A DNA stretch of 64,000 nucleotides, taken from CAIYQJ01 sp963717255. Lineage in GTDB: Bacteria; Chloroflexota; Limnocylindria; Limnocylindrales; CSP1-4. The DNA is taken from the NCBI GenBank assembly GCA_963717255.1, contig CAVQVT010000003.1:186001-250000 (forward strand), written 5' to 3'. The notes under the pieces are model-generated. The model worked only from the letters and a program-made list of their open reading frames with translations, was not told the DNA's origin and made no database searches. The position numbers were made by a program, and so were the translations under genes. This document shows positions 1 through 8,308 of the stretch, piece after piece (positions within the stretch are counted from its first letter, which is position 1; the number at the start of each line of letters is the position of its first letter).

Positions 1-1867
1 CCGGCCGCGCCAGCGTGAAGGTGAGCGCGACGTCGCGGACGACGGCCGACGGAGTGGTCGGGTCGATGACCGTCGCGGTCGAGCGGACCCAGCCGATCGC
101 CGTGGAGACGACGATCCGCCGCACGACGGCCTGGCCCGGATTGCCGGCCGCGTCCCGCGGGACGATCTCGTACGTGTAGGACCCGTCGGGGATGGGCGTG
201 CCGGTCGGGCCCTTCCCGTCCCAGATCACGGCGCTCGCGCCGGACGAGGCGGGCACCTCGCTCGTGTCGACCACGATGCCGGTCGCGTCGCGGACGGAGA
301 TCGCCAGGGTCCCGGGCTCGCTCGCGGTGTACGCGGTGCGGAGGGTGTCGGCGGTGCCGTCGCCGTCGGGGGAGACGATGGTCGGGGTGGCCGGGAACGT
401 CGCCGTGAGCACGGGCGCGGTCCGATCCACCGCCAGCGCCAGCGAGACGGCCGACCCGGTGTTGCCCCAGGCGTCGATCGCCGAGACGTTCACGTCGTAG
501 CGGCCGTCGGCGACGGGCGCGCCGTTCACGGTGCCGTCCCACGCGAGGACGAAGGCGTCACCCTCGCCCCCCGTCGCGACCAGCGTGGCTCCGCCGGGCG
601 CCTTGACCGACGCGTTCCAGGTCGCGGGCTCGGAGAGGCGGCCGGACAGGGTGAGCGCGTCGGATACGCCGTCGCCGTTCGGGGAGATGGCGGAGACCGT
701 ACCGTCGAGCAGGTACGCGACAGGCGCGCGGCTGTCGCGCGGCATCAGGGCATCGGCCGGGACGAGCCCCTTCGCGCTGCCGTCGAGCGCACGGACCTCG
801 ACGGCCGGGCGGCCGGCCAGGGGCCCGCCCTTCGGCGTTCCCGCGTCGCGCACGACGCGGACGCGGGTCCCGGCCGCGAGGATCGTCGTCGGTTCCTCGG
901 AGGCCGCCGCCGCCGATGCATAGAGGGGCGCGCCGGCGGCCCCGACCTCGGCGGCGCCCGGCACCTGGAGCGAGGCCGGGGCGAGCGCGGTGTCGGCTGC
1001 CCGGCCACCGACCACGTCGGTCGCGGTCAGGCCGGGCATGGAGGTGACCGAGCGCCAGAACTTGGTGCCGTCGGGATCGAGCCGCACGGTGGCCCCCGGC
1101 GTCCGGGCGCTCGGCGAAGCGTCCTCCGCGCCGTTGGCGCTCGGCAGCGCTCGCCAGAGGTCGTCCACGGGCGTCGCCGTGGAGAAGAGGGAATCGATGA
1201 CCGCGGCGGCCGATCCGAACCACGCGTCCGCGATGACCGCACCGGCGCCCGCCCGGAGCCAGCCGGCCGCGAAGTTGTCGGCACGCTTGCGGGCGACGGC
1301 GAGAGACGGGTCGGGATCGCCGGGCTCGGAGCTGCCGGCCGCGTAGCAGAGGTGATTCAGGATCACGACCGCGCTGGGTGCGAGGCGGACCGACCCCGCG
1401 ATGACGTCCTCGCCGTAGTACTTGGTGGGCGTCAGCTTCGCGCCGCCGGGCGGGTTGAGGCCCAGGCCGTTCATGGTCGCGCCGTCGAGCGCCTTGGCGC
1501 GCGGGCTCGGGTAGCCGTTGCCGTGCCCCATGTAGACGACGATCGACGCGTTCTGGAGCGCGTCGGAGACGTTCGCCCACGTCGCGTCGGGCGTGTACAG
1601 CTCGACGACGTTCGCGGTCCACTTGCGCGCCGCGGCCGCCGCGGTCGCGGCGTCCTCGAGGTAGTCGGCAGTGGCCGACCCGGTGGGTCCCACGACGATG
1701 ACGACCTTCGCGCCACCCGCTGCAGCCGTGGCCGCGTGCACGGAAACGACCGCGGGCGCGGACAGCGCGAGCGCGGCGGCGACGAGGATGGCGGTCAGGG
1801 TCTGGTATGCGGTCCTGATCGTTCTGCTCTCCCGGGAGCGCGGATATCGACGGACCGGTGGGCACAT
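1..1867 (-). CDS. Secreted protein with FlgD-like Ig repeats (C-terminus outside the window)
   Basis: About 622 residues are visible; the gene runs off the left edge of the window. The ATG at 1867 opens with an Arg-rich stretch and then a hydrophobic core (TLTAILVAAALALSAPAVV) followed by an Ala-rich cleavage region, a typical Sec signal peptide. After it come a globular N-terminal part with the motif VVYMGHGNGYPSP, which could be a caspase/gingipain-like fold, and then two or more repeats containing ISPNGDG or VSPDGDG and later DG(R/S)Y, the signature of FlgD Ig-like domains found in large exported proteins. No Shine-Dalgarno sequence is obvious, but a TAGACT hexamer lies at 1882-1887, 14 bases before the ATG. 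The role is unknown; a cell-surface or extracellular protein is the safe call. Confidence 0.75.
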   Translation of the reverse strand, partial: MCPPVRRYPRSRESRTIRTAYQTLTAILVAAALALSAPAVVSVHAATAAAGGAKVVIVVGPTGSATADYLEDAATAAAAARKWTANVVELYTPDATWANVSDALQNASIVVYMGHGNGYPSPRAKALDGATMNGLGLNPPGGAKLTPTKYYGEDVIAGSVRLAPSAVVILNHLCYAAGSSEPGDPDPSLAVARKRADNFAAGWLRAGAGAVIADAWFGSAAAVIDSLFSTATPVDDLWRALPSANGAEDASPSARTPGATVRLDPDGTKFWRSVTSMPGLTATDVVGGRAADTALAPASLQVPGAAEVGAAGAPLYASAAAASEEPTTILAAGTRVRVVRDAGTPKGGPLAGRPAVEVRALDGSAKGLVPADALMPRDSRAPVAYLLDGTVSAISPNGDGVSDALTLSGRLSEPATWNASVKAPGGATLVATGGEGDAFVLAWDGTVNGAPVADGRYDVNVSAIDAWGNTGSAVSLALAVDRTAPVLTATFPATPTIVSPDGDGTADTLRTAYTASEPGTLAISVRDATGIVVDTSEVPASSGASAVIWDGKGPTGTPIPDGSYTYEIVPRDAAGNPGQAVVRRIVVSTAIGWVRSTATVIDPTTPSAVVRDVALTFTLARP

Positions 1868-2051
1868 ACCGGCGTGACCGCAGTCTATGCGGACTCCCCC
1901 ATGATGCCATCCACCCGCAAGTCGCGCCCGGAGCCGTACCTTCGTGCCACCGCCGCGGGTCTCTCGCAGGCCGTGCGGAGCCCGCGCGGGGGTCGTGCCA
2001 GGGCCGCGGACGTCGCGCCCGGCGGCGCCGCGGCAGCGGCGCCGGCCCGTC

Positions 2052-2987
2052 CTACGGCACGGACGACGCGGCCGGCGGGATCTCCCCGGTGGCGGCCGGG
2101 GTCGCGCCGGCGCTCGGGACGGGCTGGGTGTCGAGGATCCCGCCCGCGTAGTCGGTGACGACGAGCACGCTCGTCACCTTGTCGAGGTCGAGAAGAGGCT
2201 GCAGGTAGGCGGTCTGGACGACCGCGTTCGGGTCGCGGGCCACGTCGAGCACCGACCCGATCACGAGGCCGCGCGGGTACGGCGACCGGACGCCGTCTGC
2301 GAGCGAGATCCCCGCGGTGATCACCTTGTCGCCGATCTGGAGCCGCTCGGTCGAGTCGATGTTCTGCATGATGAGGGCCCCGCCGAGCTGCCCCACGACC
2401 TCGCCGGTGGCCTTCGGCGCGACGACCTCGCCGATCACCGTCGAGCTCGTGTCGGTCATCAGGAGGACCTGGGCGAAGTCGGGCCCCACGCGTGCCACCC
2501 GTCCGACCAGCGCACCGCCCTCGCCGATGACGACGTCGCCGAGCGCGATGCCGTCCGCCGTCCCCCGGCCGAGCGTGATCACCCGCCGGAACTCCGACGA
2601 GTCCCGCCCGATGACCGGCGCTGCCACGGTCCGGTACCGGAGCGTGCTCTTCAGCTGGAGGAGCGCACTCAGCTCCTCGTTGTCCCGTTTCGCGGCCTCC
2701 AGGCTGGCGTTGGCCGCCGCAAGCCGCTCGTTCTCGGCGCGGAGCGCCTCGTTGCGCCGATGGAGCGCGTCGACCTGGGCGACCGTGTCCACCGCGCCGC
2801 CGATCCCGGCCGCGACAGTCGACACTGCGTTCTGGACCGGCGAGAGCGCGAAGGCGATCCCCTTCTGCAGCTCGATCGCGAGCGGGTTCGACGAGAGCGC
2901 CATCATGGCCATGCTCACCGCCAGGAGGATCCCGAAGGCCACCCACCGGCGCCTGACCCTGCGCGCCGCGGAGGCGCCGACGGTCAC
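2052..2987 (-). CDS. mreC: Rod shape-determining protein MreC
   Basis: This 311-residue protein is the bitopic scaffold that links MreB filaments to the elongation machinery of the cell wall. A positively charged N-terminus precedes one membrane helix (WVAFGILLAVSMAMMAL, about residues 15-31). A coiled coil rich in Glu, Ala and Leu follows (about 60-110, LRAENERLAAANASLEA). The C-terminal beta domain carries the usual GRV-RVGPDFAQVLLMTD segment. The frame is open further upstream, but the GTG at 2987 lies 10 bases after the mreB stop and gives a normal N-terminus, so I chose it. It is co-transcribed behind mreB; mreD is not found next to it. A Pro/Ala-rich tail ends the protein. Confidence 0.92.
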   Translation of the reverse strand: MTVGASAARRVRRRWVAFGILLAVSMAMMALSSNPLAIELQKGIAFALSPVQNAVSTVAAGIGGAVDTVAQVDALHRRNEALRAENERLAAANASLEAAKRDNEELSALLQLKSTLRYRTVAAPVIGRDSSEFRRVITLGRGTADGIALGDVVIGEGGALVGRVARVGPDFAQVLLMTDTSSTVIGEVVAPKATGEVVGQLGGALIMQNIDSTERLQIGDKVITAGISLADGVRSPYPRGLVIGSVLDVARDPNAVVQTAYLQPLLDLDKVTSVLVVTDYAGGILDTQPVPSAGATPAATGEIPPAASSVP

Positions 2988-2997
2988 GCGACCGACC

Positions 2998-4104
2998 TCA
3001 CCGCGGCGGTCTCGAGTACGTCTCCGCGACGAGCACGCGCTGCAGGAGGTCGATCTCCTGCAGGACGACGCCCGTCCCGCGTGCGACGCACGTGAGCGGG
3101 TCGTCCGCGACGTGGACCGGCATCTGGGTCGCCTCGGCCACGCGCCGGTCGAGTCCCGCGAGGAGCGCACCGCCGCCGGCCAGAACGATCCCCTGGTCCA
3201 TGATGTCGGCGACCAGCTCGGGCGGCGTCTCCTCGATCGTGTCCTTGATGGTGTCCACGATCTGCTGCACCGACGGCTCGATCGCCTCGCGGATCTGCTC
3301 GGACCCCACCTCGACGCCGCGCGGGAGGCCGGTGAGGAGATCGCGACCGCGAAGCAGGACGCGCTGGCCGTCCCATTCGCCCGGATACCCGGAGCCGACC
3401 GCGATCTTGATGTCCTCGGCCGTCCGTTCGCCGAGGAGCAGGTTGTACTCGCGCCGCGCGAACGCGACGATGTCCTGGTCCATCTCGTCGCCGCCGATCC
3501 GGATGCTCCGGCTCACGACGATGCCGCCGAGGCTGATGACGGCGACCTCCGTCGTCCCGCCGCCGATGTCCACGATGAGGCTGCCCGACGGCTCGCTCAC
3601 CGGGAGACCGGCGCCGATCGCCGCGGCCATCGGCTCCTCGATGAGACGCGCCCAGCGGGCGCCCGCGTTCATGGCCGCGTCGCGGACCGCCCGCTTCTCG
3701 ACCTCGGTGACGCCGGACGGGATCCCCAGGAGCATGCGCGGGCGCGGGATCAGCCCGATCCGGTCGTGCACGCGGTGGACGAAGTACTTGATCATCTGCT
3801 CGGTCACGTCGAAGTCGCTGATGACCCCGTCGCGCAGCGGGCGCACGGCGACGATGTCGGCCGGAGTCCGGCCCACCATGCGCTTCGCTTCCGCGCCGAT
3901 GGCGAGGACGCGTTTCGTCTTCGCGTCGATCGCGACGACGCTCGGCTCGCTGATGACGATGCCGCGGTCACGTACGTGGACGAGCGTGTTCGCCGTCCCG
4001 AGGTCGATGCCGATGTCCCGGGAGAACGTGCCGAGGATGATGTCGAGGAGGCTCGTGAGCGTGGCTCCTTGAGCGAGGCGGTCGTTCGAGGGCGACCGCG
4101 GCAC
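2998..4104 (-). CDS. mreB: Rod shape-determining protein MreB (start uncertain)
   Basis: This is the bacterial actin homologue that organises lateral wall synthesis. All actin-fold ATP motifs are present: phosphate-1 (DIGIDLGTANTLV), phosphate-2 (LIVDIGGGTTEVAV) and the adenosine motif (GIVLAGGGALLAGLD). The nearest legal start is GTG at 4104, giving 368 residues with a poor ribosome site. The family's usual N-terminus, however, begins at SLLDIILGTFSRDIG, and a clean AAGGAG (4065-4070) stands 8 bases before an ACG codon at 4054-4056 at just that place, so the real start is probably there (352 residues), through an ACG start or a T-to-C base error. A TATACT hexamer at 4156-4161 fits its promoter. 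mreC follows directly. Confidence 0.93.
   Translation of the reverse strand: MPRSPSNDRLAQGATLTSLLDIILGTFSRDIGIDLGTANTLVHVRDRGIVISEPSVVAIDAKTKRVLAIGAEAKRMVGRTPADIVAVRPLRDGVISDFDVTEQMIKYFVHRVHDRIGLIPRPRMLLGIPSGVTEVEKRAVRDAAMNAGARWARLIEEPMAAAIGAGLPVSEPSGSLIVDIGGGTTEVAVISLGGIVVSRSIRIGGDEMDQDIVAFARREYNLLLGERTAEDIKIAVGSGYPGEWDGQRVLLRGRDLLTGLPRGVEVGSEQIREAIEPSVQQIVDTIKDTIEETPPELVADIMDQGIVLAGGGALLAGLDRRVAEATQMPVHVADDPLTCVARGTGVVLQEIDLLQRVLVAETYSRPPR
4065..4070 (-). promoter_or_regulatory. Strong ribosome binding site of mreB in front of an ACG codon
   Basis: AAGGAG on the minus strand lies 8 bases upstream of an in-frame ACG (4054-4056). No ATG, GTG or TTG exists between it and the conserved MreB N-terminus. 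The site decides where translation probably starts. Confidence 0.6.
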
Positions 4105-4411
4105 GGGGTGACGGCCCCGGCGCCGAAGGGGGCTCGAGGCGGCGGACGCCTCGGGAGTATACCCGTGGACCTCAGAGGGACTGTCCGTGCGGGCATCTCT
4201 GGTGCCACGCGTCGATCGCGCGCCCGTGCGATCGACGCGGCGCGGGACGGCGTGTGACGAAGTACCGGACGTGACGTGACGGCGCTCATCGAGCCCTGCG
4301 GGCGGCGGGACCACAGTGCTCCCACAGCGGTCGACACGGACCGCGGGGCACCGGGCAGAGGCCCGACGAGCCCACGGAGCGCGCCGATCGGCGCGAGGAA
4401 GGGAACGTTCG
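4105..4411. promoter_or_regulatory. Divergent mreB / repeat-lipoprotein control region
   Basis: This gap of about 307 bases holds no gene. On the minus strand TATACT at 4156-4161 is a good -10 element for mreB. A perfect 12-bp inverted repeat (arms 4208-4219 and 4228-4239, core CGCGTCGATCGC, 8-base loop) lies upstream of it and could be an operator or an attenuator. On the plus side AGGAAGGG precedes the lipoprotein ATG at 4412. Confidence 0.5.
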
Positions 4412-5065
4412 ATGCGCACGTCCATCACGATCCGGCCGGCCGGCATGGCGTCGGCGGTCACTGCCCTGGCGGTCGCCACGGTGCTCGCGGCCTGTGTCGC
4501 CTCGACAGGCGGCCCCGTCCCCGGGCCGTCCGAGGCGCAGAGCCTCGTCCAGTTCCGCGCGGCGGAGCGCGCCGCGTCCGGCCAGGCCACGGACTCCGAG
4601 GCGCAGAGCCTCGCGGCGTTCCGGGCCGCAGAGCGGGCGTCCGGCCAGGCCACGGACTCCGAGGCGCAGAGCCTCGCGGCGTTCCGGGCCGCAGAGCGGG
4701 CGTCCGCCGGCGCCGCCATCACCGAGGCGCAGGAACTCGCGGCGTTCCGGGCCGCGCTCCGGCGGATCGCGCAGGACTGGGCCGAAGCGGCCGCTCCCGC
4801 GGCTCCCGCGGCCGGCTCGGTCGCATCGAGCCTCGACAGCGAGTACCTCCGGCGGATCGCGCAGGGCTGGACCGCCGCGGCCGCTCCCGCGGCACCCGCG
4901 GGCGGCTCGGTCGCATCGAGCCTCGACAGCGAATACCTCCGGCGGATCGCGCAGGGCTGGACCGCCGCGGCCGCTCCCGCGGCACCCGCGGCCGGCGAGC
5001 GCGCGGCCGGTGGCACATCCGGCGGGGCCGGGAGCGCCGGCAGCCAGGGACGTTACGTCCGCTGA
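4412..5065 (+). CDS. Lipoprotein made of two tandem repeat families
   Basis: This 217-residue protein starts at an ATG preceded by AGGAAGGG. The N-terminus is a lipoprotein signal with lipobox VLAAC, so it should be exported and lipid-anchored. The mature part is almost entirely repeats. Family A (about 21 residues, core SEAQSLAAFRAAERASGQAT) occurs three times plus a degenerate copy; family B (30 residues, core LDSEYLRRIAQGWTAAAAPA) occurs three times. Both families look amphipathic and Ala-rich, suggesting helices. The DNA copies are nearly identical, which points to recent amplification or gene conversion. I do not recognise the protein family. It stands alone, with a strong terminator behind it. 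Confidence 0.75.
   Translation: MRTSITIRPAGMASAVTALAVATVLAACVASTGGPVPGPSEAQSLVQFRAAERAASGQATDSEAQSLAAFRAAERASGQATDSEAQSLAAFRAAERASAGAAITEAQELAAFRAALRRIAQDWAEAAAPAAPAAGSVASSLDSEYLRRIAQGWTAAAAPAAPAGGSVASSLDSEYLRRIAQGWTAAAAPAAPAAGERAAGGTSGGAGSAGSQGRYVR
4529..4720 (+). repeat. In-gene tandem repeat, units of 66 and 63 bp
   Basis: Copies begin at 4529, 4595 and 4658. The second and third are identical for about 49 bases. All encode the SEAQSL-FRAAERAS unit of the lipoprotein and keep its frame. Confidence 0.9.
4757..5005 (+). repeat. In-gene tandem repeat, 90-bp unit, three copies
   Basis: Copies begin at 4757, 4847 and 4937 with a period of exactly 90 bases. They encode the LRRIAQ-W-AAAPAAPA unit. 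The last two copies differ at only a few positions. Confidence 0.9.
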
Positions 5066-5135
5066 CCCGATGCGCCCGGGACGGCGCCACAGGACGCGAC
5101 GCCGGGACCGCAGCGATCCCGGCGTCGCCGAGAGA

Positions 5136-5172
5136 CGAAGCGGCCGGAGCCCGATGGGCTCCGGCCGCTTCG
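5136..5172. terminator. Bidirectional terminator hairpin
   Basis: A perfect 17-bp stem (5136-5152 with 5156-5172) closes a 3-base GAT loop between the convergent lipoprotein and fasciclin genes. There is no long T-tract on either side, so it may act by the stem alone. Confidence 0.85.
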
Positions 5173-5213
5173 CTACTGGGGCCGGCCGAGAGGAGGGGCC
5201 GGCGAAGTCGGGT

Positions 5214-5891
5214 CTACAGGTCCGCGGGACGCAGGACCAGGGAGATCCCGTGCACGATGCTGTTCGTGCCGACGGCGATGTCGCGCTTGCTGTTCACGAC
5301 CCACGGGTCGGCGGCGTTCGGGTCCTGGTCGCGAAGGACGAGGGTGTTGAGCCACGGGATGAAGCGCGGCGTGATCGTCGGCCCGAGGACGGTCGGGACG
5401 GGCGTGCCACTCACCGACCTGGCCGTCGCGAAGTCGACCTTGCCCGGGAGGACGTGATACAGGAGGACCTGCTCGATCGTGTCGACCGCACCGGCCCCGA
5501 GGGCCGTGACCAGCCCGTTCACGACGGCCTCCTCGGTCCAGTACCACTTGCCGGTCAGGCTCGCGGTGAGGACCTGGAAGGCGCGGTCGTTCGGCGCGAA
5601 GACGGTGATGTTCGCGTTCGGGACCGCGATGGCGCTGACGGCGGATCCGGGCTTGGCCCCGAGGACGGTGCGGCCGGCGGCCTCGAGGATGTCGAAGTCG
5701 TACCAGTCGCGGTCGTAGGCGGTCCCGTCCGCCTCGAGGAGCGCGAGGATGCTGCCGGCGGGCGCCGGAGCGGCGGGAGCGGGCGCACCCTTCGCGCTCT
5801 GGGCGGCCGGTGCTGCCGCGACGGGGGCGGCGATCGCCGTGACGAGCACGGCACCGCCGAGGAGCGAGGCGATGGTCCGGCGGATCTTCAT
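5214..5891 (-). CDS. Secreted fasciclin (FAS1) domain protein
   Basis: This is a 225-residue exported protein. The start ATG at 5891 follows GGGGGG and begins a signal peptide (MKIRRTIASLLGGAVLVTAI). An Ala/Pro-rich linker leads to one FAS1 domain with both conserved boxes: H1 as ITVFAPNDRAFQVL and H2 as VEQ/IEQVLLYHVLPGKV. The domain ends with the usual IVHGISLVLRP. FAS1 domains mediate adhesion or matrix contact; the ligand cannot be deduced. The frame is open upstream of the ATG, but the signal peptide fixes the start. The gene is monocistronic. Confidence 0.9.
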   Translation of the reverse strand: MKIRRTIASLLGGAVLVTAIAAPVAAAPAAQSAKGAPAPAAPAPAGSILALLEADGTAYDRDWYDFDILEAAGRTVLGAKPGSAVSAIAVPNANITVFAPNDRAFQVLTASLTGKWYWTEEAVVNGLVTALGAGAVDTIEQVLLYHVLPGKVDFATARSVSGTPVPTVLGPTITPRFIPWLNTLVLRDQDPNAADPWVVNSKRDIAVGTNSIVHGISLVLRPADL

Positions 5892-6018
5892 GGTGGTTCC
5901 CCCCTGCGTCGATGTCGTGATGTCGTTGATGTCGGGGTACCGACACTCATGTATCGCGACCGCTGCGCCGGCGGATTGGGCGATGCGGACGATCGAGCCG
6001 CCTTCGTGGCCGTCCGCC

Positions 6019-6789
6019 TCACCCGTTCGCGGCTCTCGCCCGGCCGCGCCCTCCGCCGGGCCGGTCGAACGCGACGCCGCGGTCCCGCAGGCTGACGAAG
6101 GTGTCGTGACCGATGACCACGTGGTCGAGCAGGTCGATGTCGAGCAGGCGGCCGGCAGCGAGCGCCTCGGCGGTGAGATGGAGGTCATCCGGCGACGGCG
6201 TGGGGTCGCCCGATGGGTGGTTGTGGACGAGGACGACGCCCGCCGCGTTCACGCGGACCGCGTCCCGGAAGAGCTCGCCCACCCGGACGAGGGAGGCGCT
6301 CACGTTCCCCTGGTAGACGGTGACGACCTTCATCACGGCGTTCTTCGCCGTGAGCAGCAGGACGCGCAGCTCCTCGCGCTCGAGGTGGCCCATCTGGGGG
6401 ATGAGACGGTCCGCGACGTCCGCGGGGGCCCGGATCGTCCAGCGGCCCACCGGCCAGTCCGCCGCGAGCCGTCTGCCGAGCTCGAAGGCCGCGGTCAGCT
6501 GCGCCGCGCGCGCCGCGCCGACCCCCGGGAGCCTCTCCATCTCCAGCGGGCTCGCGTTCGCGAGACCAGCCAGGCCCTCGTGCCGGGCGAGGGCGTCCGT
6601 CGCGACATCGAGCGCGCTCGACCCGCGCGTCCCGGAGCCCCAGACCAGGGCGACGAGCTCGGCGGCGGAGAGGCCGCCGGGGCCGAGGGCCGCCATGCGC
6701 TCCCGGGGGCGCTCGGCGGCGGGGAGGTCGGCGATCGCGTGGCCGGGCCCGCTCTCGTGGTCTGCGCGGCCGCCGCCTGCCTGATGCAC
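6019..6789 (-). CDS. radC: RadC / JAB-domain DNA repair-associated protein
   Basis: This 256-residue protein begins at GTG 6789 with GGAGG nine bases upstream. The N-terminal half carries a helix-hairpin-helix DNA-binding segment (MERLPGVGAARAAQLTAAFE). The C-terminal half is the JAB/MPN metalloprotease-like domain with the complete metal site HNHPSGDPTPSPDD. The family was named for repair, but its true biochemical role is unsettled; related proteins sit next to DNA-uptake and mobile-element genes. It lies downstream of the CPBP protease gene on the same strand with a 209-base gap. Confidence 0.92.
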   Translation of the reverse strand: MHQAGGGRADHESGPGHAIADLPAAERPRERMAALGPGGLSAAELVALVWGSGTRGSSALDVATDALARHEGLAGLANASPLEMERLPGVGAARAAQLTAAFELGRRLAADWPVGRWTIRAPADVADRLIPQMGHLEREELRVLLLTAKNAVMKVVTVYQGNVSASLVRVGELFRDAVRVNAAGVVLVHNHPSGDPTPSPDDLHLTAEALAAGRLLDIDLLDHVVIGHDTFVSLRDRGVAFDRPGGGRGRARAANG

Positions 6790-6997
6790 GGGTGGAGACC
6801 TCCATGTCGGTCGACGGCCGTCGGTGGTGTCCCCGGCCCGAACGACGGAGGCCCGCCGTTTCCGCCGCCATCCGGACCGGAGACGTCACGGAGACTACGT
6901 GGGAGGCCTCACCGGGCCGTCATCCGCGGGTGATCCCCGGGTCCCGGGTCGCGGGTGGGGACGCGCCCGGGCGCCCGGATCGGTCGTCTTCCGGCCC

Positions 6998-8308
6998 TCA
7001 GCCCCCCGTGACCGTCCGTCCCGCGAGGTCGGCGAGAAGCAGGGCGACGCCGTTGAAGGTCGCGTGCAGGGCGATCGCCGCCCAGAGGGAATCGCGCCGC
7101 ACGAAGACCCAGCCGAGCAGCCACGCGACCGGGATCCGCGCGACGAACGCGATGACCGCGATGCGGACAGCCTCGGACGCGTCGGCGCCGCCGATCGTGA
7201 GCACGTGGACGAGGGCGAACAGGAGCGCGCCGCGCAGGATCGCCCGGCCGGGCGCCATCCGCCGGACCCACGCGGTGGTGGCGAAGCCGCGGAAGAAGAT
7301 CTCCTCGGCCACGGGCGCGATGATGACGGCGGCGAGGAGGTTGAGGAGCCGGTCCGCCGTGGACTCGGGGGCCGGGACCGGCCCCACGGGCTCGACCCCC
7401 AGGATCCCGACGAGGATCGCGGCCACGAGGCCCGTGGCGAAGAGAGCCACGATCCCGAGCAGCAGTCCCCAGCCGATGTCCCCGACGAGCGCCTTGAAGG
7501 TCGGCCGGCGGATCCCCATCTGGGCCCACGTGAGGGCGCCGGTCCCGACGACGAGCAGCGCGATGAGGGCGACGTCGACGACGCCGGTGACCAGGACGCT
7601 CACGACCAGCGCGAGGGAGTCGCCGTCATCGAAGACGCCGGTCGCGGAGAGCACGGCGCTGACCAGGAGCGCGGTGGCGAGCGCCGCGGCGAGGACGAGG
7701 AACGGCGACGGGCCCGCGTATCCGGCGACGGCGTCCGCCTTCCGCTGCAGCCCCTGGGCGCCGGCGGCCGCGACGAGGCCGAGGGAGAGAGCCAGCAGGC
7801 CGGCGACGGCCAGCAGGTAGGTGGCGAGCCCGCCGCCGGACGAGGCGAGGGCGACGAAGAGGAGCATGAGCCCGACGACGGTGAGGAGCCAGCCCGCGCC
7901 GTACAGGCCCGGTGCCGCGCGCCCCTCGAGGGCGAAGAGGGAGCGGCGGGGCGCGACGGCCGTCGCCGCGTCCGGCGGCTCGGAGGTCCCGGGCGCCGCA
8001 GGGCCGGGTGCGCCCGGATCGGTGGGGGGCGGCGGGAGGTCCGGCGTCGGTGACGCGTCGAGACCCTTCTCGGTCACCGCCCGGCGGTGCGGCGACCCGA
8101 GACCCGGGCGGGCGCCGTGGGCGACGACATCGTCCGCGGCCACGGCGTCGGCGGCGGCCGTCCCGGCGGCGGCGACGGGATCGGTCACGAGCGATCCGAG
8201 GTCGTCGACGTCCACGTCCGGGGTGGTGGACCGGAACGGCGACGGTGCGGGGGTGGGCGCGCTGCGGGGAGCGGGCGTGGCCGGATCCATCCGCGTGGCC
8301 TGGCTCAC
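6998..8308 (-). CDS. CPBP family intramembrane glutamic protease
   Basis: This protein has about 436 residues. The first 150 are Pro/Ala-rich and probably disordered. At least eight membrane helices follow. The protease motifs of the CPBP (Rce1/Abi) family are clear: EEIFFRGF (motif 1), FALVHVLT (motif 2) and LHATFNGVALL (motif 3). The GTG at 8308 overlaps the stop of the preceding zinc-ribbon gene as GTGA, the coupling style used throughout this genome; an ATG 18 bases later is the alternative. The substrate is unknown. Bacterial members have been tied to peptide maturation and self-immunity, but nothing here points to a bacteriocin. Confidence 0.88.
   Translation of the reverse strand: MSQATRMDPATPAPRSAPTPAPSPFRSTTPDVDVDDLGSLVTDPVAAAGTAAADAVAADDVVAHGARPGLGSPHRRAVTEKGLDASPTPDLPPPPTDPGAPGPAAPGTSEPPDAATAVAPRRSLFALEGRAAPGLYGAGWLLTVVGLMLLFVALASSGGGLATYLLAVAGLLALSLGLVAAAGAQGLQRKADAVAGYAGPSPFLVLAAALATALLVSAVLSATGVFDDGDSLALVVSVLVTGVVDVALIALLVVGTGALTWAQMGIRRPTFKALVGDIGWGLLLGIVALFATGLVAAILVGILGVEPVGPVPAPESTADRLLNLLAAVIIAPVAEEIFFRGFATTAWVRRMAPGRAILRGALLFALVHVLTIGGADASEAVRIAVIAFVARIPVAWLLGWVFVRRDSLWAAIALHATFNGVALLLADLAGRTVTGG

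Noticed and set aside
2998..5016. 672-codon frame extending mreB upstream through the lipoprotein repeats
   Set aside because: Only the last 350-370 codons match MreB; the upstream part is antisense to the repeat lipoprotein.
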